Numbered from the stretch's first letter, positions 35,102-45,928 are shown. The stretch: 64,000 nt of DNA from Plenodomus lindquistii (GCA_025504975.1 JANUWI010000005.1:806001-870000), one strand, 5' to 3'. A program made the numbers and translations. The notes: generated by a model from the sequence alone, not told the origin.

Positions 35102-36876
35102 GTTGGGGCGGCCCGGTGGCAAACATGGGTTCTCGGCCAATGAACATTCACCCTCCGGCTTGGTGGCAAATCTATGGGGTGAGCTTTTGGGACTTCTCAT
35201 GAAGAGAATCAAAATTGAGCAACTTTGACGGCAGATTGTGAGCTCCAAACTTGATCAATTGCGATGAAATTGAGACCGTTGTATAGCTATATTGCTGCTA
35301 TTTTCACCCATGATAGTTGTTGCCGCCATTAAGCTTGATTACCCGCAGTAACTTAGCTCTGAAGGAGGAGCAAAGTTGCTTTGCTTTAGGCCCAGTTCTA
35401 CTCCATTCGTCTGCTATTAAAGCTCTACCTTCAGTCACAGCTTCTTTGCTCATAGAGCGATCAAAGCGGCCATCAAGCATGTCTTTGAGGTAGTCCCACA
35501 CAGGCTCAACTTGATTCATGTCGGGTGAATTAGGAGTATGGGGAGCGCGTATAATCTCTTCTGCAGCGTACTCTGCTTCGCAAATGCCGATAGCTTTGGT
35601 GTGGAGGGGAGCGCCGTCCTCTACAACGACGATAGGCCGGCCGGGATACTTCTCATGGAGCTTTCGAATGTATGGGAATAGCTTATCATGGAGGACAAAT
35701 TTGCGGTACAGGAACCAGTCAATACCCTTGCTTTTCTCACCTCTTTCAAGAGGTTTGTGCTTGAAGACTTGCTCGGGCTTCCGCCGACGACGCATGCCTT
35801 TCGTGTGGCCAGCTGCCCGCCTCTGCTCGTTGTACAGCTGGTTATTGTTGTTCACTTCACCGAGGATCTGTGACTCTATAGTACCGGCTTGCCTGGCAGC
35901 TATCTGGTGTTGTAGAGCGATCTGGCGTTGAGTGAGGTTCTCAAGATCTAGCTCAAGCTGGTGCTTGGCCTTCTCCTCAGGCGTCTCCCACTCCCAGCAG
36001 AGCGACGGGAAGGGTATCTCAGTGTCCTCGCAGATCGCGCCCCAGAGCATGATCTTGAAGTAGATAGGGTCAGTGCCGCGGCTGCGCGACTCTGGCTGCT
36101 CGCCCTGCTCGATTGTAACTCGCTGTCGCTTGTGTGGGCGGCCGCCGGCAGAGATATACGTCTCATCGGTGAAGACAAACAGTGCTCCTTTGTCAAGCCA
36201 GAAAAGACACCAGTTGGCGTAGTCAACGCGCAACTCGCGGAGCTCAGAGGATAGTGAGGGTTTGTGGATCTCGAGCACTCGGGTGAGGGGTCTATCGCGG
36301 CCTGGATGAGGGTGAGTACGGCAGATTTTCTCAATAGTTGCGCGTGATAACTCGCTGAAGGGAGTGTGATTCTTCACGGCCTCCTCCCAGGTCTCTTTGG
36401 GGTACCACCAAGCCGCATCTTGGATAGCAATTGAGGCTGGTGAGCTTGGCCATACCTTGATTACTGCAAGCCCAGAAGCCTGGCGGTTGTTCTCTTTGTG
36501 GATATAGTCAAGAAGGTCAATAATATCCTCGTTGCCGGTAGCTGCAACTGCTCGAGCGAAGATGCTGCTGCAGGTGCTTCTTGGGATGCCCAAAGCTGCG
36601 TGGATTGCGTCAAAAGAGTACTTCGCAACGACTCTAAGGGTAATAATTGCAGCGCGCAAGGCGCGGGAGACATCAACGGAGCCCTTTTGCTTGATATGAG
36701 GCATCGTAGGGGTGTTGTGGGTGTAGAAAGTGTAGAAATCAGTGGTGTTGAGCATATGGGTGGTGAGGTGAAGCGACAGATTCTAGGCCTCTGATTGGCT
36801 GCAAACCCCTGTTTGCCACCTGGCCTGTGCGCAAGCTGTAATTGGCGCGCTGAAATGCGAAAATCGGCATGGTGTA
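35060..36876 (-). mobile_element. Tc1/mariner transposon, apparently complete
   Basis: A 1.8 kb DNA transposon. The ends at 35059-35101 and 36835-36877 are perfect 43 bp inverted repeats, and weaker similarity extends inward another 40 bp or so. TA dinucleotides at 35060-35061 and 36875-36876 fit the TA target duplication of this superfamily, so the element proper would be 35062-36874. It contains one uninterrupted transposase gene on the minus strand. Size, ends and coding capacity are those of a full-length, possibly active copy. The insertion lies about 370 bp upstream of the Harbinger-domain gene at 37245. Confidence 0.92.
35304..36755 (-). CDS. Tc1/mariner-type transposase (DDE)
   Basis: An uninterrupted 483-residue frame inside the inverted repeats. 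It would cut out and reinsert the element. An N-terminal helix-turn-helix region (about residues 27-75, RVVAKYSFDAIHAALGIPRS) should bind the ends. The catalytic core shows FVFTDETY (D197), VVVEDGAPLH (D380) and SPDMNQVEPVWDYLK (E417); by my count this is DD36E. A coiled, charged insertion with EKAKHQLELDLENLTQR and an Arg-rich patch GMRRRRKPE separate the first two Asp residues. There are no stops or frameshifts, and I see no obvious repeat-induced point mutation decay. The start at 36755 could also be a Met 17 codons later. Confidence 0.93.
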   Translation of the reverse strand: MLNTTDFYTFYTHNTPTMPHIKQKGSVDVSRALRAAIITLRVVAKYSFDAIHAALGIPRSTCSSIFARAVAATGNEDIIDLLDYIHKENNRQASGLAVIKVWPSSPASIAIQDAAWWYPKETWEEAVKNHTPFSELSRATIEKICRTHPHPGRDRPLTRVLEIHKPSLSSELRELRVDYANWCLFWLDKGALFVFTDETYISAGGRPHKRQRVTIEQGEQPESRSRGTDPIYFKIMLWGAICEDTEIPFPSLCWEWETPEEKAKHQLELDLENLTQRQIALQHQIAARQAGTIESQILGEVNNNNQLYNEQRRAAGHTKGMRRRRKPEQVFKHKPLERGEKSKGIDWFLYRKFVLHDKLFPYIRKLHEKYPGRPIVVVEDGAPLHTKAIGICEAEYAAEEIIRAPHTPNSPDMNQVEPVWDYLKDMLDGRFDRSMSKEAVTEGRALIADEWSRTGPKAKQLCSSFRAKLLRVIKLNGGNNYHG

Positions 36877-36877
36877 G
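36835..36877 (-). repeat. Right terminal inverted repeat of the transposon
   Basis: Perfect inverted match to 35059-35101. The GGTGGCAAAC core also occurs just inside this end on the minus strand (about 36813-36822). Confidence 0.95.
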
Positions 36878-37244
36878 CTGAGAGAGGAGGGGGGGAGCGA
36901 GAGACGAGACGAGACATGACAATGCGCAACGGCCCCACCCACGCTGCTGCTGTTGGCGCCATGTATGTGCACTGATCTTGCCCTCTTTCTCCGCTCCCGC
37001 TTGTCATTGAGACACTGTCCAAAGTATGATTCGGATCTGAGCTGCCATATTCCTTATCCATTACGATAGAACGCGAAAAACCGTGTTGTGATTGTGGTGA
37101 GGAAGGAGTTCGACTACCGTACCCGCCTGTCTGATAAGACTACGACACGACGACCACGACAACAACAACAACAACGCGCCATCGCAATCCGTTCTCTGGA
37201 ATATACATAGCATATCGCACAACCCCCCCGCCAAACCAACAACA
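36877..37244. other. 5' region of the Harbinger-domain gene
   Basis: About 370 bp between the transposon end and the ATG at 37245. It presumably holds the remaining promoter of that gene. CA/CG-rich with an ACAACAACAACAAC-type run near 37160. Confidence 0.45.
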
Positions 37245-38111
37245 ATGGTCCGAAGAGCAAACATGTACTCGCACACGCGCGACATTTCTTCCGAAACTGA
37301 AGCGCTACCCGGCACATCATGGACATCATGGACATCTCACCTGACGTCTTCGGACCCAGACTCTACATCCACGACGCCGCCCTCTGACGCCGGCGGTAGC
37401 CAGCCCCCGCACATCAACAACAACGACAACGACATCCACATCGACGACCACGAACAAGATCCCCCGCATCTCAAGACAATGGGCGATTGTATCCCTGCGC
37501 TCGGCAAGCGGCGCGCGCTGCAACTCCTCTTCACGGTTCCCGACCGCTTCATCGACTTCTGCCATTTCAATCAGACTACGTTTTTTGAACTCAGCGATTG
37601 GATCCTGGCGAATGTGCCGAGCCAGTTGAGCGTCGATGTTAGTGTTGAGGAGAGCTTGTTTGTGTTTTTGGATCTCGTGGCGCAGGGGAATCCGTTCAAT
37701 GAGGTGGCGTCGTATTGGGGTCATGATGTCAAGCTTACGCAGAGGTATGTTGTCCGTACCACTACTCTTCTCCTCTGCATCTTCTGGTTCCAATGGTTGG
37801 TTCATGTGTTGCGATGATGGCTGATGGTGCGGTGTTGTAGTATCTTCCTCAATATCCTCAACGCTCTCAACGCTCTGCGCAACCTCAAGGAGGTATCGCC
37901 CACATGTCCTGCCTTCCAGAAGACAAGAAAGCGCTGGGAAATTGCCAGACGCTGGGCGCCCAATAAGCCTCAGCAGCCCAATGGCAAGGTCAAAATCGGA
38001 TACAATGATGAGGCGAGGGGCGGTCTTGAAATCAGCCAAGCCCAAATGAAGGGTGCCCTGGAGGCCCTCAACAACTTCATCCACGAGTACACAGAGTACG
38101 ATGGCGCGTAG
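37245..38111 (+). CDS. Harbinger transposase N-terminal-domain protein (DUF8040-like), no nuclease domain
   Basis: Exons 37245-37744 and 37841-38111, 256 residues. Residues 1 to about 95 are low-complexity (Ser/Thr, then Asn/Asp/His). Residues about 98-185 look like the DUF8040 helical domain that precedes the nuclease in HARBI1/PIF-Harbinger transposases: FIDFCHFNQTTFFELSDWIL, then VSVEESLFVFLDLVAQG and, across the intron, LTQRSIFLNILNALNALR. The catalytic DDE nuclease that should follow is absent; instead a 70-residue charged tail ends ALNNFIHEYTEYDGA. It may be a domesticated transposase fragment, or a truncated one. The intron and clean frame favour a functional gene. The family call is by pattern memory. 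Confidence 0.6.
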
Positions 38112-38473
38112 TCGCCCTACAGTTGCTCCCACTTTCTCTTTCCTTTGTCGAAGCATTGTTTTGGGCGTAAAAAGGTATCCCGGTCGGCGAACCGATGGTA
38201 ACGAAATGGGTAACGGTAACGGAAATTGCTAGATTCTTCGCATCGCATCATGCTAGGGTGGAATGTTCGACTGGTGTTTGGAAGTCGTCATGACTTTTTC
38301 GGTGTTTTCGGTTGTTTCGGCTTGTATGTACGTATGCATGTTCGTATGCGCGTTGATTGATCCATTGCGATCTCCGCTTCAAAATTGCATCTCGGTGCTC
38401 GCTTCAAGTCGCTGTTGTTGTCGCATGCGCTGTGCCGTGATGTACGCCACTGCATTCATGGTCCATATCCATC
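38112..38473. other. Intergenic, convergent
   Basis: About 360 bp between two stops that face each other; nothing beyond likely 3' UTRs. Confidence 0.5.
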
Positions 38474-39166
38474 TTAGACATCAATCACCGGCGCCAACAC
38501 ACCGCCTCTCAACACACTCAGCCGACCCTTCTTGATGCCCAGCGCAGCCTCAATCCTCGCATCCGGCTCGCCCTTCGCTTGCCTCATCAGCGCCAACTGT
38601 ATCAGCCCAGCATCCAAATACGTGCGTCCTGTGAAGCTTCTCCTCCCCACATTCCTCAGCTCCTCTTCTGCTTCTTCAGAGATGCGTTGCCGTGCCTCCA
38701 ATACCCTCAGCACAGGATTATTCCGTGGATCAGGGAACGCAGACAGCGGCATCTCCCGCATCATGGTATCCGACGGCAGACTGGGCGCGGTGTTACGACG
38801 AGGATCGAATTGCGAGGTCGAGGTCGGTGAGTAGTGGGGGTTAGGTTGTACGGCGCCGAGGGTGGTGAGGCGGGCAGCGAGGCCGGGGTCGCGGGCATCT
38901 TGCTCGATGGCTGTTGTTCATGTATTAGCATGTACTTCCTCTTTGTTCATGCCAGATGACACACCTTCGTTCTTCACCCCCGAAGCCGGCACACTCGTGT
39001 GTACCACTGGGCCTGTCGGTCCATTGCCCTGTTGTAATGGGGCCGCAGAAGACACAGGCGAAGGCGCAGGAGCAGCTCGAGTCGTGGTGTTGGGCGGGGG
39101 CCTTGTGGGGTATTTACGCGCGGCGGAGCCTGCGGCTTTGGCAGTCTTGGAAGCGGAAGCGCCCAT
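38474..39166 (-). CDS. Predicted N-myristoylated protein with C-terminal HTH-like segment
   Basis: Exons 39166-38965 and 38910-38474, 212 residues. I do not recognise a named family. The N-terminus MGASASK is a textbook N-myristoylation signal (Gly2, Ser6) followed by Lys/Arg residues, so membrane association is expected. A Pro/Ala/Thr-rich linker follows. The last 70 residues look ordered: RRSFTGRTYLDAGLIQLALM, then GEPDARIEAALGIKKGRLSVL, which has the spacing of a helix-turn-helix. A membrane-anchored protein with an HTH-like fold is unusual; the helices may serve protein contacts instead. The splice (GAA G / CC ATC) keeps the frame. Confidence 0.75.
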
Positions 39167-39463
39167 GATTTTTGTTGAGGAGGATGAAAGGAGGGTAAGG
39201 TTTACGGGGGTGGGGCGGGAAGCGCAGGGCTGGTTGTTGAGATGTAGGACGTAGATAACGTCAGATAGTGTGGAATTGGATTTATTCGGGGCGCTTGGGC
39301 CATGCGATTGGAGATGTGGTCGTCATTGGTGGCGCAAGTGTTGATCTCTTGTTCTCTTGCTAATTTGAAAAAAAAGGGGTGTGCCACTGATTGGGTGGCT
39401 TGGTGGTACATTGATAGTGTTGGTGTACTTTGTGTTTGGTTACACCTTTGATGTTGAGGCTGC

Positions 39464-41117
39464 CTAGAGCTCGCCGTCTGCACGATAATGACCCGCAACC
39501 AAGAACGCCAACTCCAGAGCCTGCTTCTCGTTCAACCTAGGATCGCAGTAGGTTGTGTAGTTCAAGCTCAAATCCTCATCAACGAGTCCTTCACTTCCAC
39601 CCGTGCATTCTGTGACCGCGTCCCCGGTAAGCTCGAGATGCATGCCGCCCAGGAATGAGTCGTGCTCCTTGTGTACCTTGAGTGCTGAAGAGAGCTCCGA
39701 GAAGATGCTGTTGAAAGACCGGGTCTTGATACCTGTTGGCGTGCTGCGAGTGTTTCTGTTGAGAGATTAGCTTACATCTAAACGGTGGGGTGGTACAGGA
39801 GGCTTACCCATGCATGGGATCGCACTGCCAGACTACAACATGGCCGCTGCTCTTTACTGCTTCGATGTGCGCCCCTAGCATTGACTCGATCTTGTCTGCA
39901 CCGTAACGCGTGATGAGTGTGATCTTTCCAATCTCCTTGTTGGGGTTGACAATGTCGAGAAGCTCCACCAATTCATCGTTCTTCATCGATGGACCAACCT
40001 TGATACCAATTGGGTTCTCGATACCACGGAAGTACTCTACATGGCCGCCATCGATCTGACGAGTACGGTCACCAATCCAGATGAAGTGTGCGGACGTGTT
40101 GTACCATCCCTTTCCGTCGTGCGATGGCTGTGATGGCTTGTAGCCAGCTGGGTGCTTGAGCTTCCTTGTCAAGCTCTGCTCGTACTCCAGCACGAGACCT
40201 TCATGACTCGTGTAGAGATCGACAGTCTGCAATTGTCCTGATGTATCTGCGCCAATGGTCTTCATGAAGCGGAGTGAGTCTGATATGCTCCGAACAATCT
40301 GCGTGTACTTTGTCTGCAAAGCCTCATCTCTAACGTGGCCAAGTTCCCAGTCGAGCGGGTTGTGCAGGTCAGCAATGCCACTTGCAAGTTGCGCACGAAT
40401 GTAGTTCAGCGTTGTAGCAGAATGGAAGTAGGCGCTGACAAGTCTCTCGGGGTCCACTCTTCGTGACTCGGGATCATATCCATTGAGGATGTCACCTCTA
40501 AAACTGGGGACCTCTTTACCATCCAGCATCTCAGTCGGACTGGATCTTGGCTTCGCATACTGTCCTGCTATCCGACCAATACGGATGACGGGCTTGTTAG
40601 AACCCCAAATCAGAACCAAACTCATCTGCAAGAGCAGCTTGATCTTGGCATCGATTGGGTTGTCTGCGCAGTACGAGAACAGCTCTGCGCAGTCACCTCC
40701 TTGCAACAAGAAAGATTTACCCAGCGCAGCATCACGAAGGCTTGACTTCAGTCTTGTGATCTCTATGGGAGTGACAATCGGTGGCAGGCTTGACAATTTT
40801 GTCAACGCAGTGTTTACAGCTGCTTGGTCCTCGTATGTGACAATCTGCTTGATGGGTTTTGATCGCCAGGCTACCACATGGTCAGCGCTTGCACATTTGT
40901 GCATGAATGCAAGTTGGAGCGACTTACATGACGGGGTCCAGCCCTTAGACTCTTCCGCGTTCTGCGCATTCTGAACATGCTCCATCCTGTGGGCTACGCG
41001 GGTCGTATTGCTGTTCAGAGAGGGGTGTGTTTGTTGTGTGGACGTCGCTTGAGGTTTCTTGCCCGACAAAAACTGATCCAGGTAATTCTCCAATTTTGCG
41101 CGCCCCTCCTTGTCCAT
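39464..41117 (-). CDS. Class II DAHP synthase (3-deoxy-7-phosphoheptulonate synthase)
   Basis: Exons 41117-40928, 40870-39808 and 39755-39464, 514 residues. It condenses phosphoenolpyruvate with erythrose 4-phosphate, the first step of the shikimate pathway to aromatic amino acids. This is the plant/bacterial-like class II enzyme, not the yeast Aro3/Aro4 class I type. Signatures: GWTPSSWRSKPI across intron 1, QGGDCAELF, GRIAGQYAKPRS, ADLHNPLDWELG, YTSHEGLVLEYE, IWIGDRTRQIDGGHVEYF, NPIGIKVGPS, LITRYGADK, VVWQCDPMHGNTRSTPTG across intron 2, and YCDPRLNEKQALELAF. Intron 1 is 57 bp, a multiple of three without stops, and is inferred from homology. Confidence 0.95.
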
Positions 41118-41617
41118 GGTGGTGTGAGAGAGAACTAGTATTACCCTGAGTCCAAGTAAGCTTTGAGTCACTTGCTTATGTACTTATGGCAATATAGATC
41201 GACGGCAAGGGTCCCGCTTCACTGCGTGAATAAAGAAGGAGTTCACATGACTCAGGGAAAGGTACAAGGAGACCCACAAGCAGACGTGTCGTAAGGCAAG
41301 GGAGTCGATATGTAAAAATAGACTTACTACACACAGCCGGTATGTTGTCGCTCTGTCAGAGTTGCGGATCAGGCGCAGATCTGATCGCTAGGCGGTGTAT
41401 AGGTATTGTTGTAGCAACTGCCAGTCGTAGAGTACAAGCGAAAGAGGATTTAACGTGCAGACATTTGGCGAATCACGGCGGTCCTTACATCCTATTGGCT
41501 TGACTAGCTTACTTCCCGTCCTTCCGCCTACCCCACACCCAATCCACCCCCTGCCACCTCTACCAATCTTTACGTCCAGAGTCCTGAAACCATTTCCTCA
41601 CCTTCTGTATAACCGCA
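41118..41617. other. Divergent promoter region (DAHP synthase / HYPK-like)
   Basis: 500 bp between divergent starts. No specific site was recognised. Confidence 0.5.
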
Positions 41618-42042
41618 ATGGCCGAACCTCAGCCCTCAGACGTTCACGAGGGTGCCGCAGATCCGCATGCACCCACTGGTACAGCCGACGACCGCAAAGC
41701 CGCCGCTGCACTTTCCACACTCGATGCGCAAGACGATACGGGCGTCAAGAAGGAGGTCGATGGCAAGGCACTTGACAAGGCGATGAAGGGGCTTAATGTC
41801 AAAGGTGGCAAGGGCGAGGATAAGAAGAATGTCAAGATCGAGGCAGCGGATGTTACACTTTTGGTATGCTACGAGAGCTAATATACACACTGGCATTGGA
41901 GATACGAAAAGCTGATCACTGACAGGTCTCTGAGCTTGAATTGACCAAGCCAAAAGCGATAGAGCTACTGCGCGCACATGAGGGTGATGTGGTGAAGGCT
42001 ATGCGAGCTTTTGTCACGTCCCATTCATGCTTTCTCCAATAG
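41618..42042 (+). CDS. HYPK-like protein with NAC-alpha/UBA domain
   Basis: Exons 41618-41863 and 41926-42042, 120 residues. The N-terminal half is charged and probably disordered; an amphipathic stretch ALDKAMKGLNVKGGKG leads to KIEAADVTLLVSELELTKPK and AIELLRAHEGDVVKAMRAFV, the three-helix NAC-alpha/UBA fold. HYPK binds the ribosome-associated N-terminal acetyltransferase NatA and regulates it (family knowledge). The alternative, the NAC alpha subunit itself, is less likely because the NAC beta-barrel domain is missing. Intron 1 sits between VTLL and VSELEL, inside the UBA domain. The last eight residues (TSHSCFLQ) are atypical. Confidence 0.82.
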
Positions 42043-43660
42043 ATATTTGGCCATGTATGGGACGTCACGATGATAGTCATTGGATCCAGTATAGCCAGGT
42101 CCATTGTATCGGCAAGCTGTCAAAGCATAATCTGGAATCTTGCTGTCTAACAGTCCTGCACGAACTGTCCACCCTCTCCCAGGAGCTCTATGAAGCACGG
42201 GTAATCGATAATTCTACGGTTTGCATACACTGCATACCCTATGACCAAATCCCTAAGCTCGTCCACCGCCCCATTGTCGTCTCTGCCCCCTCCATGGTCG
42301 TATTCATACACTGCTAATTGTATAAGATTGCTGAAACAACCAGAGTCAAGTGAACACTCCACGAGGAGGCGATATAGATTGTGAAGGGCCAAGCAAGCGA
42401 TTTAGCGGGACGACGAGTCGCATGTCTGCAAATCTGTACCATATTACGTGAGCAAGAAATGCTTCCATCATGCCACCAACAAGGACAGATACTTGCGATG
42501 TCCTTATCTCTTCTCAATTGCATTCGCCGGAACAGTTGGTTCGAGATACATCACGGCTTTCGTGGCATCTGCGTTTGGCGCGATCCGCCTGCATGGCCTT
42601 CATTTGGAGCATGGATATCTTAAGCCTCATAGATGTGAATGCCGTTGTGATCTCACGTCGAGTGACGAGCCATTCCAACTTCAACTGCTCCAGATCATGC
42701 TTCTGCTGCGCATGTTTGTTGGGCTACTGGTTCGCGGCTCTGAAACTTTCCCAGAGAGTCTTGAAGTTATGCAGTGTGGCTGTTTCAACGGGAAATGTGA
42801 TCATACAAATCACCCGACGCGTTTACCCATGGAGATAGCTGGATCCTCGTAAGGAGGACTACATGCGAACCCGTCGATTCACACCCACATCGTTGGTTCC
42901 ACGTGCTTGATATACCCCGCATGCTGTGGCACATGATAAGGCAACAGCGTGGAAATTGCAAGTTCTGATCACTCACACTCAGGTCGATGTCCGCTTCCGC
43001 AGGACCAGCTGAGCTGCCCCTGTAACTGTCTGGAATGCTCCAGACCCTAGGTTCGGCTCTAATCGTAATCTGAGGATTTCTTGTGTCTCGACTCATCCGC
43101 TTCACGCTACAACGCTGCCTCTCCAACCCGAACTCGAGAATTACAGACAGATGTACTCTGAGAATGAGTGTGAGACATGCGGTCGTGACTTCAGCAGCCT
43201 TTGGCTACCGTAAATTGCATAGAACCCCGCCTTTCGGTTCATTGGCTTCACCTGCGCCATCAGCTTGGTCACCTTTCATGCATTGTTCGGTTTGATCAGC
43301 GATGACCGCTTGTCGCTCGTCCTCTGCGCTTGTATATTCCTTATCACTACTTATGGGAAAGTTGTACGCGTGTCAGCGCGCTGTGTCATAATACGTTGCG
43401 CAGATTGGTGCAATGAGTCCCAGTAAGATGAGTAGAAATCCTCCTGCAGGATAGCGGAAGTTGCGTCCAGTATGCAGCTTCAGGATGTGTTGCTACTGGC
43501 GCCACGTCAAGCAGCATGAGAGCCAGCACGCGTTGGCGCCTGCCTTGTCTGCACATCACGATGTTATCTATGTCCCCCAGCGTCGGTCACATATGTATAC
43601 AATGTAGGATTGGAGCCCTCGGTTTTTAGAACGAACTGTCTAGTCCTTAATCTCTCAAAC
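42043..43660. other. Intergenic, nothing recognised
   Basis: About 1.6 kb. The longest frames (up to 134 codons at 42448-42852) overlap each other on the same strand in different frames and have no recognisable motif. It presumably includes the methyltransferase promoter. Confidence 0.5.
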
Positions 43661-44829
43661 ATGGCGAGCTGCAACGAGCATCATGCGGTGTCTAATGACG
43701 GCGAACAATTGGAGATTCCGGTAGGAGTTACGACTTTGAATCCGAACCAAGTCGTGAAAGAGTTCATAGCATCTCGCTCCTTGGAATTTTGCAAGCTTGA
43801 TGAACTGAGAACGCTGGTTAGTCTGTGGTACATCCTTCTCGTTGGTCAAGCTGAAAACGAATATAGGGGTGGAAGAGCGAGAAAGGAGATGAGCATTTCC
43901 AGAAGCAACGCTTGTCAGCAGACGATGCGAATCAATCTGTCAAGCGCATTTTCTTCATCATGATGTGCCAGATTGGAAAAGAGCTGCACAACAAAACTTC
44001 AGCTTTCCAACCAACATCTGCTACAAAAGGAGCAATACAGGTCTTGGATATCTGCATGGCGCCCGGTGGATTCTCTTCCGCTGTGCTTGAAGTCCATCGC
44101 GATGCGGAAATACGGGCAATAACCTTGCCTAAAACTCTCAATGGACACGATATCCTGCTGAGTAATTGGCAAAAGGATAGGCGAGTCCAAGTCGCCTTTG
44201 CAGATGTCACTATGTTAGCAGCGGAGATGGGGGTACTTGCGGTCCCGCCAGACCACCCTGATGCTCTCAACTTTCGCTTTGATCGTCCTTTCAGCAACCA
44301 AAAATTTGACCTTGTTTTCTGCGACGGCCAAGTACTCCGGATGCATCAGCGCGCAGGCTATCGCGAGAAGAGAGAAGCTTGGCGACTTCTAACAAGTCAG
44401 CTCGTCGTTGCCTTGCAACGAATCACACAGGATGGTACTGTCGTTGTGCTACTACACAAACCGGATGCCTGGGACACAGTCGCACTACTTCACACGCTGA
44501 GTAAATTTTCGACACTTGAACTGTTCAAGCCCCAAAAGAAACATGCCATCAAATCCTCATTCTACGTCGTTGCGAAAAATGTCCAGTCCAACTCTACGGC
44601 ACTGGACATGGCTGTCGACAGCTGGAAGAAAGAGTGGCAAATCGCAACATTCAGCACAGACGTAGAATATACAGAGAATCGTCGCAAATACGACAACACA
44701 GTGTGGAATGTTCTGAAAAGTTTTGGCGATCGACTGGTGTCATTGGCCGAGCCTGTCTGGCGGATACAGAGTAATGCACTATTGCATGCTCCTTTCATGC
44801 ATACACGTCGGAGAAGTGATCGATCGTAA
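43661..44829 (+). CDS. FtsJ-like SAM-dependent methyltransferase
   Basis: Exons 43661-43816 and 43867-44829, 372 residues. The SAM-binding motif LDICMAPGGFSSAVLE is strongly like FtsJ/RrmJ 2'-O-ribose methyltransferases. FDLVFCDGQVLR supplies the Asp of the K-D-K-E tetrad and VVVLLHKPDAWD the second Lys. Where the tetrad Glu is normally found (near SSFYVVAKN) I see no Glu. A helical N-terminal region (KRIFFIMMCQIGKELHNKT) precedes the fold. The RNA target is unknown, and a divergent or inactive enzyme is possible. The GTTAGT donor is slightly unusual, but it restores the frame exactly and removes a stop-containing segment. Confidence 0.75.
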
Positions 44830-45928
44830 AATGTGTTACATTAGTACTAGAGGGATAGCGTTATTGGGTACCTATAGTATGTGGTAGCTCTCGCCTCAGC
44901 AAATCTTTGGGTACATTTGGAGAAAGGATTGTTTGCCCACTCTCTGGAGCACATTGTATTGCTGGCAAAAGAGCCTCCCACAAACGCTGATGTGTACGGG
45001 TCAAGGGATCTGCTCAAGCTCCCTAGTTATGGGCCTTGCTCTTGGTGAAGTGTTTATGCGAAATCGTGGAAGCTCATTTGTTACATGGACAGCAGCCTGT
45101 TCACATCAGCTAAGCATTATATAAGTTATTTGTTTCTGACCTCTACATCTCTGTACCAGGTATCCGTCGGATATACGTTACTAATGTGAGACAGTAAATG
45201 GGAGATGGTTGTAGCACGACTCCACCCGTCTTCTAAGTGCATCTCTATTTGCACTTTCCCGTCAGAACTCAGACAGCAGCGAAGTAGTATCGACAACTAC
45301 GCAGCGTATTAGCTCCCAAGAATCTACAAGAATCGACCATGGGCAATCTTTCATGGACTGACACAATCATCCAACATATCATAGGCGTTAAGCACGTGGC
45401 AGGTTTAACCGAGCACCACCCGCAATTCCCTGTTCGCGCCAAACCAAGGTTACTCCAACACTTGCGTCATGATGCCTCCAGCCACTCCGACCCAGCAAAA
45501 TGAACGCGCGGGACGTTGTACAAGGGGTGTCCATGTCTCCTCGATATCCGTTGGACAGCATCTCACACGGCAGGCCGCGATGATGGTCCAGCCCTTTACG
45601 TCACTCGCCTCGCGCGCAGGGTAGGCATGGACTCCGTTTCTTTCGATTCGTCTCTTTTACTATTTTCTTGAAGATTACTAGAACAAATTTACACTATACG
45701 TACTGCGTTACTTTTCAACTTCCAAGTCTGTTCCAACTGCCAAACAAGTTTCGCCTCGCTCCATCACTTTAGCGTGACCGCTCCGTCAAAACGGCGCCTC
45801 AAATCCCATCTCGTCGCGCGCTCGCTGGCCTTGCAGTCGTCTCTGTACTTTCTGCAGTTGAGAAACGGCGGAAGAATAAGGTCAAAAGCGAAGACGGCGC
45901 GAAAGTGGTAGAGCTTCCTGTCGAGGAT
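44830..45928. other. Intergenic, possible 5' end of the DUF1989 gene
   Basis: About 1.1 kb. The reading frame of the next gene is open back to 45773 (with VVSVLSAVEKRRKNK), so a small upstream exon could splice in here. Otherwise nothing was recognised. Confidence 0.5.

Noticed and set aside
37326..38156. 276-codon minus-strand frame
   Set aside because: It is the antisense shadow of the Harbinger-domain gene, whose sense frame has a clean ATG, intron and domain match.
23938..41117. Secondary-metabolite cluster including the chromate transporter, esterase and methyltransferases
   Set aside because: No polyketide synthase, peptide synthetase, terpene cyclase or pathway regulator is present; the genes are unrelated housekeeping families.
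42448..42852. Two overlapping plus-strand frames of 122-134 codons
   Set aside because: Different frames of the same DNA, no motif, no plausible splicing to neighbours.
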